6,180 nt of DNA. It comes from Clostridia bacterium. GTDB taxonomy: Bacteria; Bacillota; Clostridia; Christensenellales; Aristaeellaceae. The notes under the pieces were generated by a model, which did no database searches, was not told where the DNA came from, and saw only the letters and a list, made by a program, of their open reading frames with translations. The stretch spans positions 1 to 6,180 of the forward strand of contig CAAEUQ010000172.1 in NCBI GenBank assembly GCA_900759005.1, read 5' to 3'. Shown one piece after another: positions 1 to 5,236 of this stretch. The stretch's first letter is position 1, and each line of letters begins with the position of its first letter. The position numbers were made by a program, and so were the translations under genes.

Positions 1-20
1 GCCCGTTGACATTTGCTGCC
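1..20 (+). repeat. Partial copy of short direct repeat (copy A)
   Basis: The first 20 bases match 33-52 at 17 of 20 positions and 186-205 at 18 of 20. The shared core is GACA, one variable base, then TTGCTGCC. The copy lies at the window edge, so it may extend further left. It lacks the GCGCTTGGT tail of the other two copies. Confidence 0.6.
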
Positions 21-30
21 ACGGCGGGCG

Positions 31-61
31 GTGCCCGCAGACAGTTGCTGCCGCGCTTGGT
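31..61 (+). repeat. Direct repeat copy B
   Basis: Positions 31-61 match 184-214 at 30 of 31 bases; the one difference is A39 against T192. The offset is 153 bases. The copy begins within a small hairpin (GCGGGC 24-29, GCCCGC 33-38, loop GGT) and is followed seven bases later by the long hairpin at 68-96. Copy C has the same arrangement, so repeat plus hairpin seems to be the repeated unit. Confidence 0.85.
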
Positions 62-67
62 CGCGAC

Positions 68-96
68 GAAATCGGGTCGGACAACGACTCGATTTC
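68..96 (+). repeat. Long hairpin, loop GACAA (family member 1)
   Basis: A 12-bp stem (68-79 with 85-96) contains one G-T wobble (G75 with T89) and closes on the 5-base loop GACAA. TTTATAG follows on the + strand. The right arm carries ACTCGATT, which also occurs in the hairpins at 289-317 and 6150-6180. The size and pentaloop mark it as the same family as 221-249. Confidence 0.75.
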
Positions 97-183
97 TTTA
101 TAGTACGGACTGATATGTTGTGCCCAACTTTCCGATCGCTGCGCCGTCATGGTGACGGCTTGCGTCCTATGTTTGGGCGGACA

Positions 184-214
184 GTGCCCGCTGACAGTTG
201 CTGCCGCGCTTGGT
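184..214 (+). repeat. Direct repeat copy C
   Basis: Near-identical to 31-61 (30 of 31 bases). It is followed six bases later by the hairpin at 221-249, mirroring the arrangement of copy B with its hairpin. A GGGC/GCCC pairing (175-178 with 186-189) precedes it, a weaker version of the GCGGGC/GCCCGC hairpin at copy B. Confidence 0.85.
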
Positions 215-220
215 TACGAC

Positions 221-249
221 GATTTTGAATCGGGAAGCGATTCAAAATC
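221..249 (+). repeat. Long hairpin, loop GGAAG (family member 2)
   Basis: A perfect 12-bp stem (GATTTTGAATCG 221-232 with its complement 238-249) closes on the loop GGAAG. The inner stem and loop resemble the elements at 289-317 and 6150-6180, but the outer stem sequence differs and is compensated on both sides. This suggests the fold, not only the sequence, is kept. Confidence 0.8.
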
Positions 250-288
250 TGGGTTATTCGAGAAAAATAGTTCTTCCCAATTTGACGT

Positions 289-317
289 GAATCGAGCCCG
301 GAAGCGACTCGATTCGC
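289..317 (+). repeat. Imperfect hairpin, inverted partner of the right-end repeat (family member 3)
   Basis: GAATCGAG (289-296) pairs with CTCGATTC (308-315) around an interior that contains CGGAAG. Positions 300-324 are identical over 25 bases to the reverse complement of 6143-6167, and the T-rich tail after it is also similar. Read on the + strand it is a stem followed by TTTGTTTTGG and more T-rich sequence, so it could act as a terminator. Its inner stem is less perfect than that of the right-end copy (CCC against the expected TCG). Confidence 0.75.
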
Positions 318-367
318 TTTGTTTTGGTTCTGGGATTCTTTTGTGCTGACGAGAAATGCGGAAGGCG

Positions 368-398
368 ATCGCTGCTGCTTTGTGGGCAGCGGTTTTTT
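368..398 (+). terminator. Rho-independent terminator, rightward
   Basis: The stem CGCTGC (370-375) with GCAGCG (386-391) extends by T-G and A-T pairs to about 9 bp (368-376 with 385-393) around an 8-base loop. It is followed at once by six T (393-398). That is classical terminator form on the + strand. No rightward gene ends nearby, so it would stop a transcript from the repeat region or from outside the window, and it would keep that transcript from running into the converging prolyl-tRNA deacylase gene. Confidence 0.65.
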
Positions 399-410
399 GG
401 GGATTATTTC

Positions 411-439
411 AGCGCGTATCCGGCGTTGGGATACGCGCT
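411..439. terminator. Perfect hairpin at the 3' end of the deacylase gene
   Basis: An 11-bp perfect stem (411-421 with 429-439) closes on a 7-base loop. It begins three bases past the leftward gene's stop codon (443-445), the usual place for a terminator. The T tract is poor on the - strand (GAAATAATC follows) and better on the + strand (TTATTTA). It may serve both converging transcripts, or mainly stabilise the 3' end of the leftward mRNA. Confidence 0.5.
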
Positions 440-442
440 TAT

Positions 443-958
443 TTATGCTTCGAAATCATGGATTTCAATCCATTCGGGGGATTTTTTCAGGGCAGGGAGA
501 AAGAGATTCAGAAAATCGACGGTTTTCATTGCGAGCGATTCGCTATTGTCGCAGGGGTGAAACGCGAGCTCGCCGGCGGTGCGCAGTGCGGAATCGACCA
601 GCAATCGCACCCGGTTTTCCGAATCGAAGATCAGCCCCATCGGGCTGACTGCGCCGGGATAGGTGGAGAGCAGGCGCGCCATATCGTTTTCATCGGCAAA
701 GCTCAGGCGCGGCGTGCCTGCCTGTTTGGAGACGTCGGCGGTTTTGAATCGCGCGTTCGGGCGCGTGAGGAGCAGACAGAAAATTTTATGCGATTTGGTG
801 GTAAGAAAGTAATTCTTGCATTCCGTAGCGCCGAGCGCCGCGCTTACAGCTTCGCAGTCCGCCATCGTTGCTGCAGGCGCATGATGCATCGAGCGATAGG
901 AAATGCCGAGCAAATCGAGATAGGCGTAAACCGCATCGCGGGCAGATTCGGTATTCAA
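443..958 (-). CDS. Prolyl-tRNA deacylase, YbaK/ProX type
   Basis: A 171-residue free-standing aminoacyl-tRNA editing protein of the YbaK/ProX (PrdX, ProXp-ala-like) family. Known members hydrolyse mischarged Ala-tRNA-Pro in the cytoplasm, backing up prolyl-tRNA synthetase. Visible family marks are a helical N-terminus (VYAYLDLLGISY, 10-21), the conserved lysine in CKNYFL (K48), the PGAVSPMGL segment (101-109) and FHPCDNSESLAM (133-144), which corresponds to the family's HPxxN motif. The length is normal for the family. The start is TTG at 958; no ATG lies in frame upstream after the TAA that opens the frame, and the N-terminus fits the family. AGAAAGGA lies about 12 bases upstream, rather far. 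The 139-base gap after the helicase loader gene may contain its own weak promoter (CATAAT near 1000), which is unproven. The substrate could differ from Ala-tRNA-Pro. Confidence 0.88.
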   Translation of the reverse strand: MNTESARDAVYAYLDLLGISYRSMHHAPAATMADCEAVSAALGATECKNYFLTTKSHKIFCLLLTRPNARFKTADVSKQAGTPRLSFADENDMARLLSTYPGAVSPMGLIFDSENRVRLLVDSALRTAGELAFHPCDNSESLAMKTVDFLNLFLPALKKSPEWIEIHDFEA

Positions 959-1097
959 GGCAAATTCATGTCCTTTCTGAGGAAAATTCAGCGTACTATT
1001 ATGGAAGCGGAACCCGCAGTTTTAGCAGTCAGGCGGCGGATTGACACGTGGATAGAGTGTGAAGCGGCCAATGGCACACGACTCTTCCGCGCCGAAT

Positions 1098-2072
1098 TTA
1101 TGACAATCGCAAATCCTTTCCCTTCAGCAGCAGAGCGATCGTCTGGCTGCGGTCGAGCAGGCGCGAGGTGACGCGTTCGCCATAGCGCTCCTGGAGCTGG
1201 GTAGGGGTGAGGTTGGTGGCGATCACGGTGTGGCGCTTGTTCAGCGCGCGCTCGTTCAGGAGCGTGAACAGGTATTCAACCGTGATGTTGCGCATCATTG
1301 GCTCGGTGCCGAGATCATCGATCAGGAGAAGCGGCGCGTCGATCAGCGAGGTGAAGCCGTCGAAGGTTTCGTCGCTGCCGATGTGCTGTTTGCGCATTGC
1401 CTCGAAGAGCTTAAACGCCGTGACGCGCACGGCGGACAACCCGCGATCCGCGACGCGCGCGTAAATGCAGTTCAGCAAAAACGTCTTGCCCAGACCGCCG
1501 GTGCCGATCAGCAGCAGATTGCGGCGGGACGTGTTCGGAAATGCGTTTGCATATTCCTCGCAAATTTCGCGCGCACGCGCCATCTGAGCGCGCTGACCGT
1601 CGGCTTCCGGAATGCGGTTTAAGTTGAATGTGGCGAAATTCTGCTCGTCCACGCCAGCCATCGAGCCGTCCTCGTGCTGAAGCGTGCGCAGGCGCGTTTC
1701 GAAACAATCGCAGAAGCGCGACGGCGCGTCGCCGACATAGCCGGTATCGCGGCAAATTGGGCAGCGATAGCGCATTTCGAGGTAATCCGCATCCAAACCG
1801 AGCGCGACGAGCCGTCGGCGAATCTCGGCGTTGTTTGCAATGCCCTGATTGCGCATTTTTTCCGCGGCGGCGGTGCGCGCCTCCTGCGTCGGGAGCGAAA
1901 GAATCGTGCGCATGGTGTTCAGCGCGAGCGAAACATTGTCCGCGCGCAGACGGGCAATCTCGGGATCGCGCGTTTCGGCGTCGCGAGTGCGCGCGTTCAG
2001 ATCGGCGTCGTCCGCGGCACGCTGCCGGGCGTAGTCCTCGAGCAGATTCCGGACGTATTCAGAACGGGTCAT
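1098..2072 (-). CDS. DnaC/DnaI-like helicase loader ATPase
   Basis: A 324-residue AAA+ ATPase of the DnaC/DnaI/IstB group, expected to load the replicative DNA helicase at origins and restart sites. The N-terminal half is helical and charged (1-98). A cysteine cluster follows: CPICRDTG (C104, C107) with CDC (C121, C123), matching the zinc-binding region of DnaI-type loaders. The ATPase domain has Walker A GTGGLGKT (190-197), Walker B LLLIDDLG (248-255), a sensor I segment VIATNL (283-288) and a probable arginine finger in SRLL (R304). ATG at 2072 has GGAGGG eight bases upstream. It lies 38 bases after the deaminase gene, in the same leftward cluster as the DnaD-like gene, its expected partner. 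The zinc cluster and length favour the Firmicute loader over the IstB transposase helper, and no transposase is nearby. Confidence 0.92.
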   Translation of the reverse strand: MTRSEYVRNLLEDYARQRAADDADLNARTRDAETRDPEIARLRADNVSLALNTMRTILSLPTQEARTAAAEKMRNQGIANNAEIRRRLVALGLDADYLEMRYRCPICRDTGYVGDAPSRFCDCFETRLRTLQHEDGSMAGVDEQNFATFNLNRIPEADGQRAQMARAREICEEYANAFPNTSRRNLLLIGTGGLGKTFLLNCIYARVADRGLSAVRVTAFKLFEAMRKQHIGSDETFDGFTSLIDAPLLLIDDLGTEPMMRNITVEYLFTLLNERALNKRHTVIATNLTPTQLQERYGERVTSRLLDRSQTIALLLKGKDLRLS

Positions 2073-2110
2073 TGCAGTTGCCCTCCATTGGTTTCATTCA
2101 AAGATGCGCG

Positions 2111-2575
2111 TCAGCCCTTCGCGTGTTTGGAAAAGTACTCCCTCAAAATGGAAAGGCTCTCTTCGCGCAGTACGCCCGCAGTGACCTGCGGCTGCCAGAA
2201 GGAGTGGTCGAATACCATTTGAGAGCAACAACAGCCCTCGTTTCCGAGAATGGCTTCCAGCTCAATGTTGCTTGCGCCGTAAACCAGCCTGCCGAGCTTT
2301 ATCCAAACCATCGCGCCGCTGCACATGAAGCACGGCTCGCAGCTGGAATACATCGTGTAATCGCGCAAATCGGTGACGCCGGTCTGTGCGCAGAATTCGC
2401 GGATGAGCCCCGCTTCGCCGTGAAAGGTGGGGTCATGGCGGGTGTAAATCTGGTTTTCGTTGGTGAATACGATTTCGCCGTCCTTGACGAGCACCGCGCC
2501 GAACGGCTCGTTGCCGTGCGCGACCGCCAGTCTGGAAAGCTCAATCGCTTTTTGCATAAATACTTCGTCCTGCAT
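2111..2575 (-). CDS. Nucleoside deaminase (CMP/dCMP deaminase fold)
   Basis: A 154-residue zinc-dependent deaminase of the cytidine/deoxycytidylate deaminase superfamily, which includes guanine deaminase GuaD and the tRNA adenosine deaminase TadA. The first zinc motif is HGE (H52 ligand, E54 proton shuttle) within DPTFHGEAGLI, and the second is SSCEPCFMC (C82 and C85 ligands). The segment EPFGAVLVKDGEIV (23-36) is the usual first beta hairpin. HGE replaces the HAE common in TadA and GuaD. CCC at 115-117 and the C-terminus beyond 120 look subgroup-specific, so the substrate (guanine, cytosine or another nucleobase or nucleoside) cannot be named. ATG at 2575 has GGAGG seven bases upstream. It lies 20 bases after the TIGR04076 fragment and 38 bases before the helicase loader gene, so it is probably co-transcribed with them. 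Confidence 0.88.
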   Translation of the reverse strand: MQDEVFMQKAIELSRLAVAHGNEPFGAVLVKDGEIVFTNENQIYTRHDPTFHGEAGLIREFCAQTGVTDLRDYTMYSSCEPCFMCSGAMVWIKLGRLVYGASNIELEAILGNEGCCCSQMVFDHSFWQPQVTAGVLREESLSILREYFSKHAKG

Positions 2576-2595
2576 GATGATTCCTCCGCGAAGGT

Positions 2596-2694
2596 TTATT
2601 CGCGATCGATTCGTTCAATTTTGAAAACGACGGGGCGCGTGCCGTCGGAACAGCAGGCGATCATTTCGTTTTCGCGCTTCATCCAGCCGTTCAT
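2596..2694 (-). CDS. C-terminal piece of split TIGR04076 protein (32 aa)
   Basis: A 32-codon open frame starting at ATG 2694 and ending in TAA. Its ATG overlaps the TGA of the upstream gene as ATGA, one base back in frame. The product holds ACCSDGTRPVVFKIERID, which resembles the C-terminal strand of TIGR04076 proteins (a cysteine, then D, then PVVF plus a charged end), a part that the upstream open frame lacks. I therefore read it as the downstream part of the same gene, separated by a one-base frameshift. It could still be made by translational coupling across the ATGA junction; GGGCGG directly before the ATG is a poor ribosome site. A true independent small protein is less likely. Confidence 0.6.
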   Translation of the reverse strand: MNGWMKRENEMIACCSDGTRPVVFKIERIDRE

Positions 2695-2981
2695 CCGCCC
2701 TGAAGCCCCGCGTAAATATAGCGGGAAATGACGGCCCATGCCTCGGAGCAGAACGGCATTTGCGATCCACCCGCGACGGAATCCGCGTCTCCGGTGGTGT
2801 GTGCCAGCGTGTTCAGCCCCATATGCCAGAAATCGTCGCGCTTGTCGTCGCGATAGAGGATGAATTCGTCGCCGATGTTGTAGCAGGGGCGCGCGCCCGC
2901 GGCGGGATCGGCGCAGTATTCGCGCTTCAATTCGGGATACAGCTTTTTATCCAGAACGGTGACTCGAACTTTATGTTTCAT
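2691..2981 (-). CDS. TIGR04076-like small protein, N-terminal piece (96 aa)
   Basis: The ATG at 2981 is chosen because GAGGG lies seven bases upstream; the longer open frame above it only runs antisense-like through the 3' end of the DnaD-like gene. Visible features are KVRVTVL (4-10), a cysteine before GDEF (C33, 37-40) and MPFCSEAWAVISRYIYAGLQGG (75-96; C78). These match the general pattern of TIGR04076 proteins: a cysteine, GD-F, then a second cysteine and a helix. The function of that family is not known to me. The frame stops at TGA directly after QGG, where family members continue to a final PVVF strand; that strand is found in the -1 frame immediately downstream (2694-2596). If joined, the product would be about 128 residues. 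The gene starts 22 bases after the DnaD-like gene. Confidence 0.7.
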   Translation of the reverse strand: MKHKVRVTVLDKKLYPELKREYCADPAAGARPCYNIGDEFILYRDDKRDDFWHMGLNTLAHTTGDADSVAGGSQMPFCSEAWAVISRYIYAGLQGG

Positions 2982-3003
2982 TGCGTTTCCCTCAATCGAC
3001 GGG

Positions 3004-4440
3004 CTATTTGCCCTCACCGTCGGACAGATCGACGAAGAAGCCTTCGAAATCCTTGTCGGTGTAGGTGCGCTGCGCGTAATTAAGCGCGGGGTTCTTTGCG
3101 GGCTCGACCGAACGTGCGCTGCGGCTTTCGTGCGCGGCGCGGGCGGATTCGGGATCGGAGATCCCTGCCTTTTTCCATTCGGAGAGGAGCTTGTCCATGT
3201 ATTTGATCGGCAGCTGCATTCCACGCGCGCATTCCGCCGCATAGCGAATCAGCGCGTCGGAATATTCCTTCTGCCATTCGCTGTAGCGCGCGAGATCGTC
3301 CATCTGCGGGCGGCGCTCGGTGCCGCACAGCTCCAGAATGCTGCGAACGGCTTCCAGTGTGCGATTCATATCGCGCACATACGCTTCTGCCGCCGCGCCG
3401 GTGAACAGCTTCATGCCCGCCCATTTATCGAGCATCCATTCCAATTCCTCGAAACGGCGCTTGTTCTTGCGGCTGCACTGTACGGCGGCAAACCGAATCG
3501 CCTCCGGCTCGAACCCGCGCGCGAGCATCGCGCCATAGCTGCGCACCTGATCGGGCGTGGGCGCGGGGCAGGAAGGCCCCATCAGCTCGCGGAGCACCTC
3601 CTTTGCGCCTTCAAACAGCTCGCCTTCACCGATTCGATGCGTTTCGAGAATGGAATTCAGATAGCTCATCGACGGCGTGCGCGATTTCGTGGTTTCCGCA
3701 CAGGCGTTCAGGATTTCGTCCTCCGTGAGCTTCCATTCGCCCACCCATGTGGACACGAGCTTCAATTCGTCCATCGTGGGTGCGCGGCGAATCGCCAGCC
3801 GTTTCAGCACTGCGGACGCGATTTTTTCGGTGCTTCCGTCGATTTCGAGCGCGCGCTCCACGTCCTCAAGGCTCGTGATGCCGCGCTCCGCCCATGCTGC
3901 CGCCTGCTCGTTGACCTTTTTGAAAATCCGCGCGGGGTCGGGATTTTTCGAGCGTGATTTCTGAATCTGCGCCTCGACCATGCGAACCACCGCGTCCTGC
4001 GAGAATTTCAGGATCGTCAGCCAGTCATATGCCATACCGTATTGCTTGGGGCCGATCAGATTGCCCGCACCGAAGAGCCCCTGGAGACGCCCGTTGAAAT
4101 CGCGATAGGCGTAATAGTCCGCGTCCATCGGGTCGGACGCACGCTCCGAGCGCATCGCGAGCAGCTGATACGTCGGCGGCTGATCGGTCAGCCGGCAAAC
4201 CAGTCCCTGACGCTCCCAATAGGTCATTGCGTTGAATACCGCGTCGGTCGTCATGTTCAGCGCCGCAGCCATCTCGTCCAGACCGCCGCCGAGCTCCGGA
4301 TGCAGGCTCAGCATTCGCGCGTAAAGGTACACGCGAAGAAACCCATCCGGCGCGGTCGGCAGGTATTCAAGCAGAAAAAGATTTTCGATCGGCGTCATAT
4401 CAAACATCGCCGCACTCTGGGCAAAACTGCAAAACGGCAT
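3004..4440 (-). CDS. DnaD/DnaB-like primosome protein with three C-terminal repeats
   Basis: A 478-residue protein of the DnaD/DnaB (DnaB_2) primosome family, expected to bind DNA and the replication initiation complex and to work with the helicase loader encoded downstream. Residues about 14-95 look like the winged-helix N-domain (NLFLLEYLP, then AAALNMTTDAVFNAMTYWERQGLV). The C-terminal half carries three degenerate copies of the DnaD-type helical repeat: about 219-275 (ends YLNSILETHRIG), 292-347 (ends LEWMLDKWAGMKL) and 376-433 (ends YMDKLLSEWKKAGI). The last matches the family's Y-I-L-W motif best. A charged, likely flexible tail follows. The start at 4440 is preferred over the ATG 57 bases upstream: AAGGA lies five bases before it, and the upstream ATG falls in the promoter spacer. 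Transcription starts about 20 bases upstream. Confidence 0.85.
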   Translation of the reverse strand: MPFCSFAQSAAMFDMTPIENLFLLEYLPTAPDGFLRVYLYARMLSLHPELGGGLDEMAAALNMTTDAVFNAMTYWERQGLVCRLTDQPPTYQLLAMRSERASDPMDADYYAYRDFNGRLQGLFGAGNLIGPKQYGMAYDWLTILKFSQDAVVRMVEAQIQKSRSKNPDPARIFKKVNEQAAAWAERGITSLEDVERALEIDGSTEKIASAVLKRLAIRRAPTMDELKLVSTWVGEWKLTEDEILNACAETTKSRTPSMSYLNSILETHRIGEGELFEGAKEVLRELMGPSCPAPTPDQVRSYGAMLARGFEPEAIRFAAVQCSRKNKRRFEELEWMLDKWAGMKLFTGAAAEAYVRDMNRTLEAVRSILELCGTERRPQMDDLARYSEWQKEYSDALIRYAAECARGMQLPIKYMDKLLSEWKKAGISDPESARAAHESRSARSVEPAKNPALNYAQRTYTDKDFEGFFVDLSDGEGK

Positions 4441-4468
4441 GGCAATCCTTCTTTCGTTCGTTATTCTA

Positions 4469-4497
4469 ATGATACCACAGATCGGTTTTCTTGGCAA
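4469..4497 (-). promoter_or_regulatory. Sigma-A-type promoter of the leftward cluster
   Basis: Read on the - strand: -35 TTGCCA (4492-4497; 5 of 6 match TTGACA), a 17-base spacer and -10 TATCAT (4469-4474; 5 of 6 match TATAAT). Transcription should begin near 4462, giving a leader of about 20 bases that contains the AAGGA ribosome site of the DnaD-like gene. It is likely the main promoter for that gene and the closely spaced genes after it. Confidence 0.75.
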
Positions 4498-4510
4498 CCG
4501 CGCATTCCGT

Positions 4511-4539
4511 TTGCGTTTTGAAAACGAAAGGATTATAAT
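4511..4539 (+). promoter_or_regulatory. Sigma-A-type promoter of the VanZ-family gene
   Basis: Read on the + strand: -35 TTGCGT (4511-4516; weak, 3 of 6), a 17-base spacer and a perfect -10 TATAAT (4534-4539). Transcription should start near 4546, just ahead of GGAGGTGA (4549-4556). This excludes the earlier in-frame ATG at 4538, which lies in the -10 box. It diverges from the leftward promoter; the two -35 boxes are only 13 bases apart, so one regulator or RNA polymerase could affect both. Confidence 0.7.
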
Positions 4540-4561
4540 GATAGAAACGGAGGTGAATGAA

Positions 4562-5053
4562 ATGTCGATTGCGGGAATTTTCGCCTATCTTGCGCGCGCG
4601 TGCGCGTTTGCCGCGGCGGTGAGCGGCTTATGGTGGCTGGTGCGGCGCATCCTGAAAAGGAAAACCCGAGCGCTGGATCTGCTGGCGGTCGCATACGTGG
4701 CGGCGGTAACGGAGATCATCGCCCTGCGAATCGCCACGCCGAGCGTCGCGCGGGGCGTTCAGTGGATTCCGCTGAAGACGACGATCGGCGAATGGTCGCG
4801 CGGCGCATGGGCGTTTGTCTATCATGTCGGCGGAAATCTCGCGTGGTTCGTGCCGCTGGGCGCGCTGATTCAGTTGAAAAAGCCGAATTGGAGCGCGCTT
4901 CGGGCATTTGCAATCGGCGCGGGCTTTTCGGCTTTGCTGGAAATGATGCAATACCTGCTTTCGACGGGCATGACGGACGTGGACGACGTGATTCTGAACG
5001 CAATCGGCGCGCTGCTGGGCGCCGCGGCGGTAAAAATACTCAGGCATAAGTGA
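4562..5053 (+). CDS. VanZ-family membrane protein
   Basis: A 163-residue integral membrane protein of the VanZ-like family. VanZ gives low-level teicoplanin resistance, but most chromosomal members have no proven function. Likely membrane segments are at about 4-30, 38-57, 92-106 and 111-133, with a possible fifth at 144-160. Conserved family features are GGNLAWFVPLG (90-100), EMMQ (E127, Q130) and TDVDDVILNAIGALLG (138-153), although the arginine often found just before the D-D-N motif is not present. The ATG at 4562 has a perfect GGAGGTGA six to seven bases upstream and follows the TATAAT promoter. An in-frame ATG at 4538 also has a purine-rich site but overlaps the -10 box. There is no van cluster nearby, so a resistance role is not implied. 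Confidence 0.85.
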   Translation: MSIAGIFAYLARACAFAAAVSGLWWLVRRILKRKTRALDLLAVAYVAAVTEIIALRIATPSVARGVQWIPLKTTIGEWSRGAWAFVYHVGGNLAWFVPLGALIQLKKPNWSALRAFAIGAGFSALLEMMQYLLSTGMTDVDDVILNAIGALLGAAAVKILRHK

Positions 5054-5086
5054 AATTCTCCAATCCTGTTCTGAATACGGAGCAAG

Positions 5087-5107
5087 TTGCATACAATGAT
5101 TATGCAA
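5087..5107 (+). promoter_or_regulatory. Perfect dyad, possible operator
   Basis: TTGCATA (5087-5093) and TATGCAA (5101-5107) are perfect inverted 7-base arms separated by 7 bases. It lies 33 bases after the VanZ stop and 130 bases before the Myb-like gene. A possible -10 box TACAAT (5092-5097), with TTCTGA 17 bases upstream (5069-5074), overlaps it. The dyad could be a binding site for a dimeric regulator of the Myb-like gene. No T tract follows, so it is not a terminator. Confidence 0.4.
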
Positions 5108-5236
5108 TGAGCGCGAAACGGATTGCGCGGTCCGGCTCGTTACGCGCGAAAGAATCCTCGGCGGGAACCGATTTGAAGTATATTCCGAGCATATGGCGCG
5201 CATACTCTGTATCATCAACAGTTTGGAGGGGATCCT

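Larger units (their letters stand above)
1..442. other. Non-coding, repeat-rich left flank
   Basis: No believable gene lies here. The short open frames in it run through repeats and hairpins and resemble no protein I know. The stretch holds three copies of a short direct repeat (1-20, 31-61, 184-214), three long hairpins with a 5-base loop (68-96, 221-249, 289-317), a small hairpin at 143-159 (7-bp stem GCCGTCA/TGACGGC, 3-base loop), a rightward terminator (368-398) and a further hairpin (411-439) that abuts the stop of the leftward prolyl-tRNA deacylase gene. Several of these hairpins are followed by T-rich sequence on the + strand, so the region may be the 3' end of a rightward transcript that starts outside the window or within it. 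This is inference; no clear promoter was seen. Confidence 0.7.

Noticed and set aside
1..320. CRISPR array or integron attC sites
   Set aside because: Only two or three repeat copies with 122-base gaps and no cas or integrase gene; the hairpins lack the attC core site pattern.
13..349. Two short + strand frames in the repeat region
   Set aside because: They cross the direct repeats and hairpins in different frames, with cysteine- and arginine-rich nonsense-like products and no ribosome site.
356..1171. 271-codon open frame on the + strand
   Set aside because: It runs antisense through the prolyl-tRNA deacylase gene and the end of the helicase loader gene and resembles no protein; G+C-rich codon bias leaves the opposite strand open.
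1628..2731. 367-codon open frame on the + strand
   Set aside because: Arginine- and alanine-rich antisense frame of the helicase loader and deaminase genes, both of which have clear motifs.
2959..3957. 332-codon open frame on the + strand
   Set aside because: Antisense to the DnaD-like gene; low-complexity composition and no ribosome site that makes sense.
4562..5053. Glycopeptide resistance gene vanZ
   Set aside because: Family membership alone does not show resistance; no other van genes are present and chromosomal VanZ-like proteins are common.
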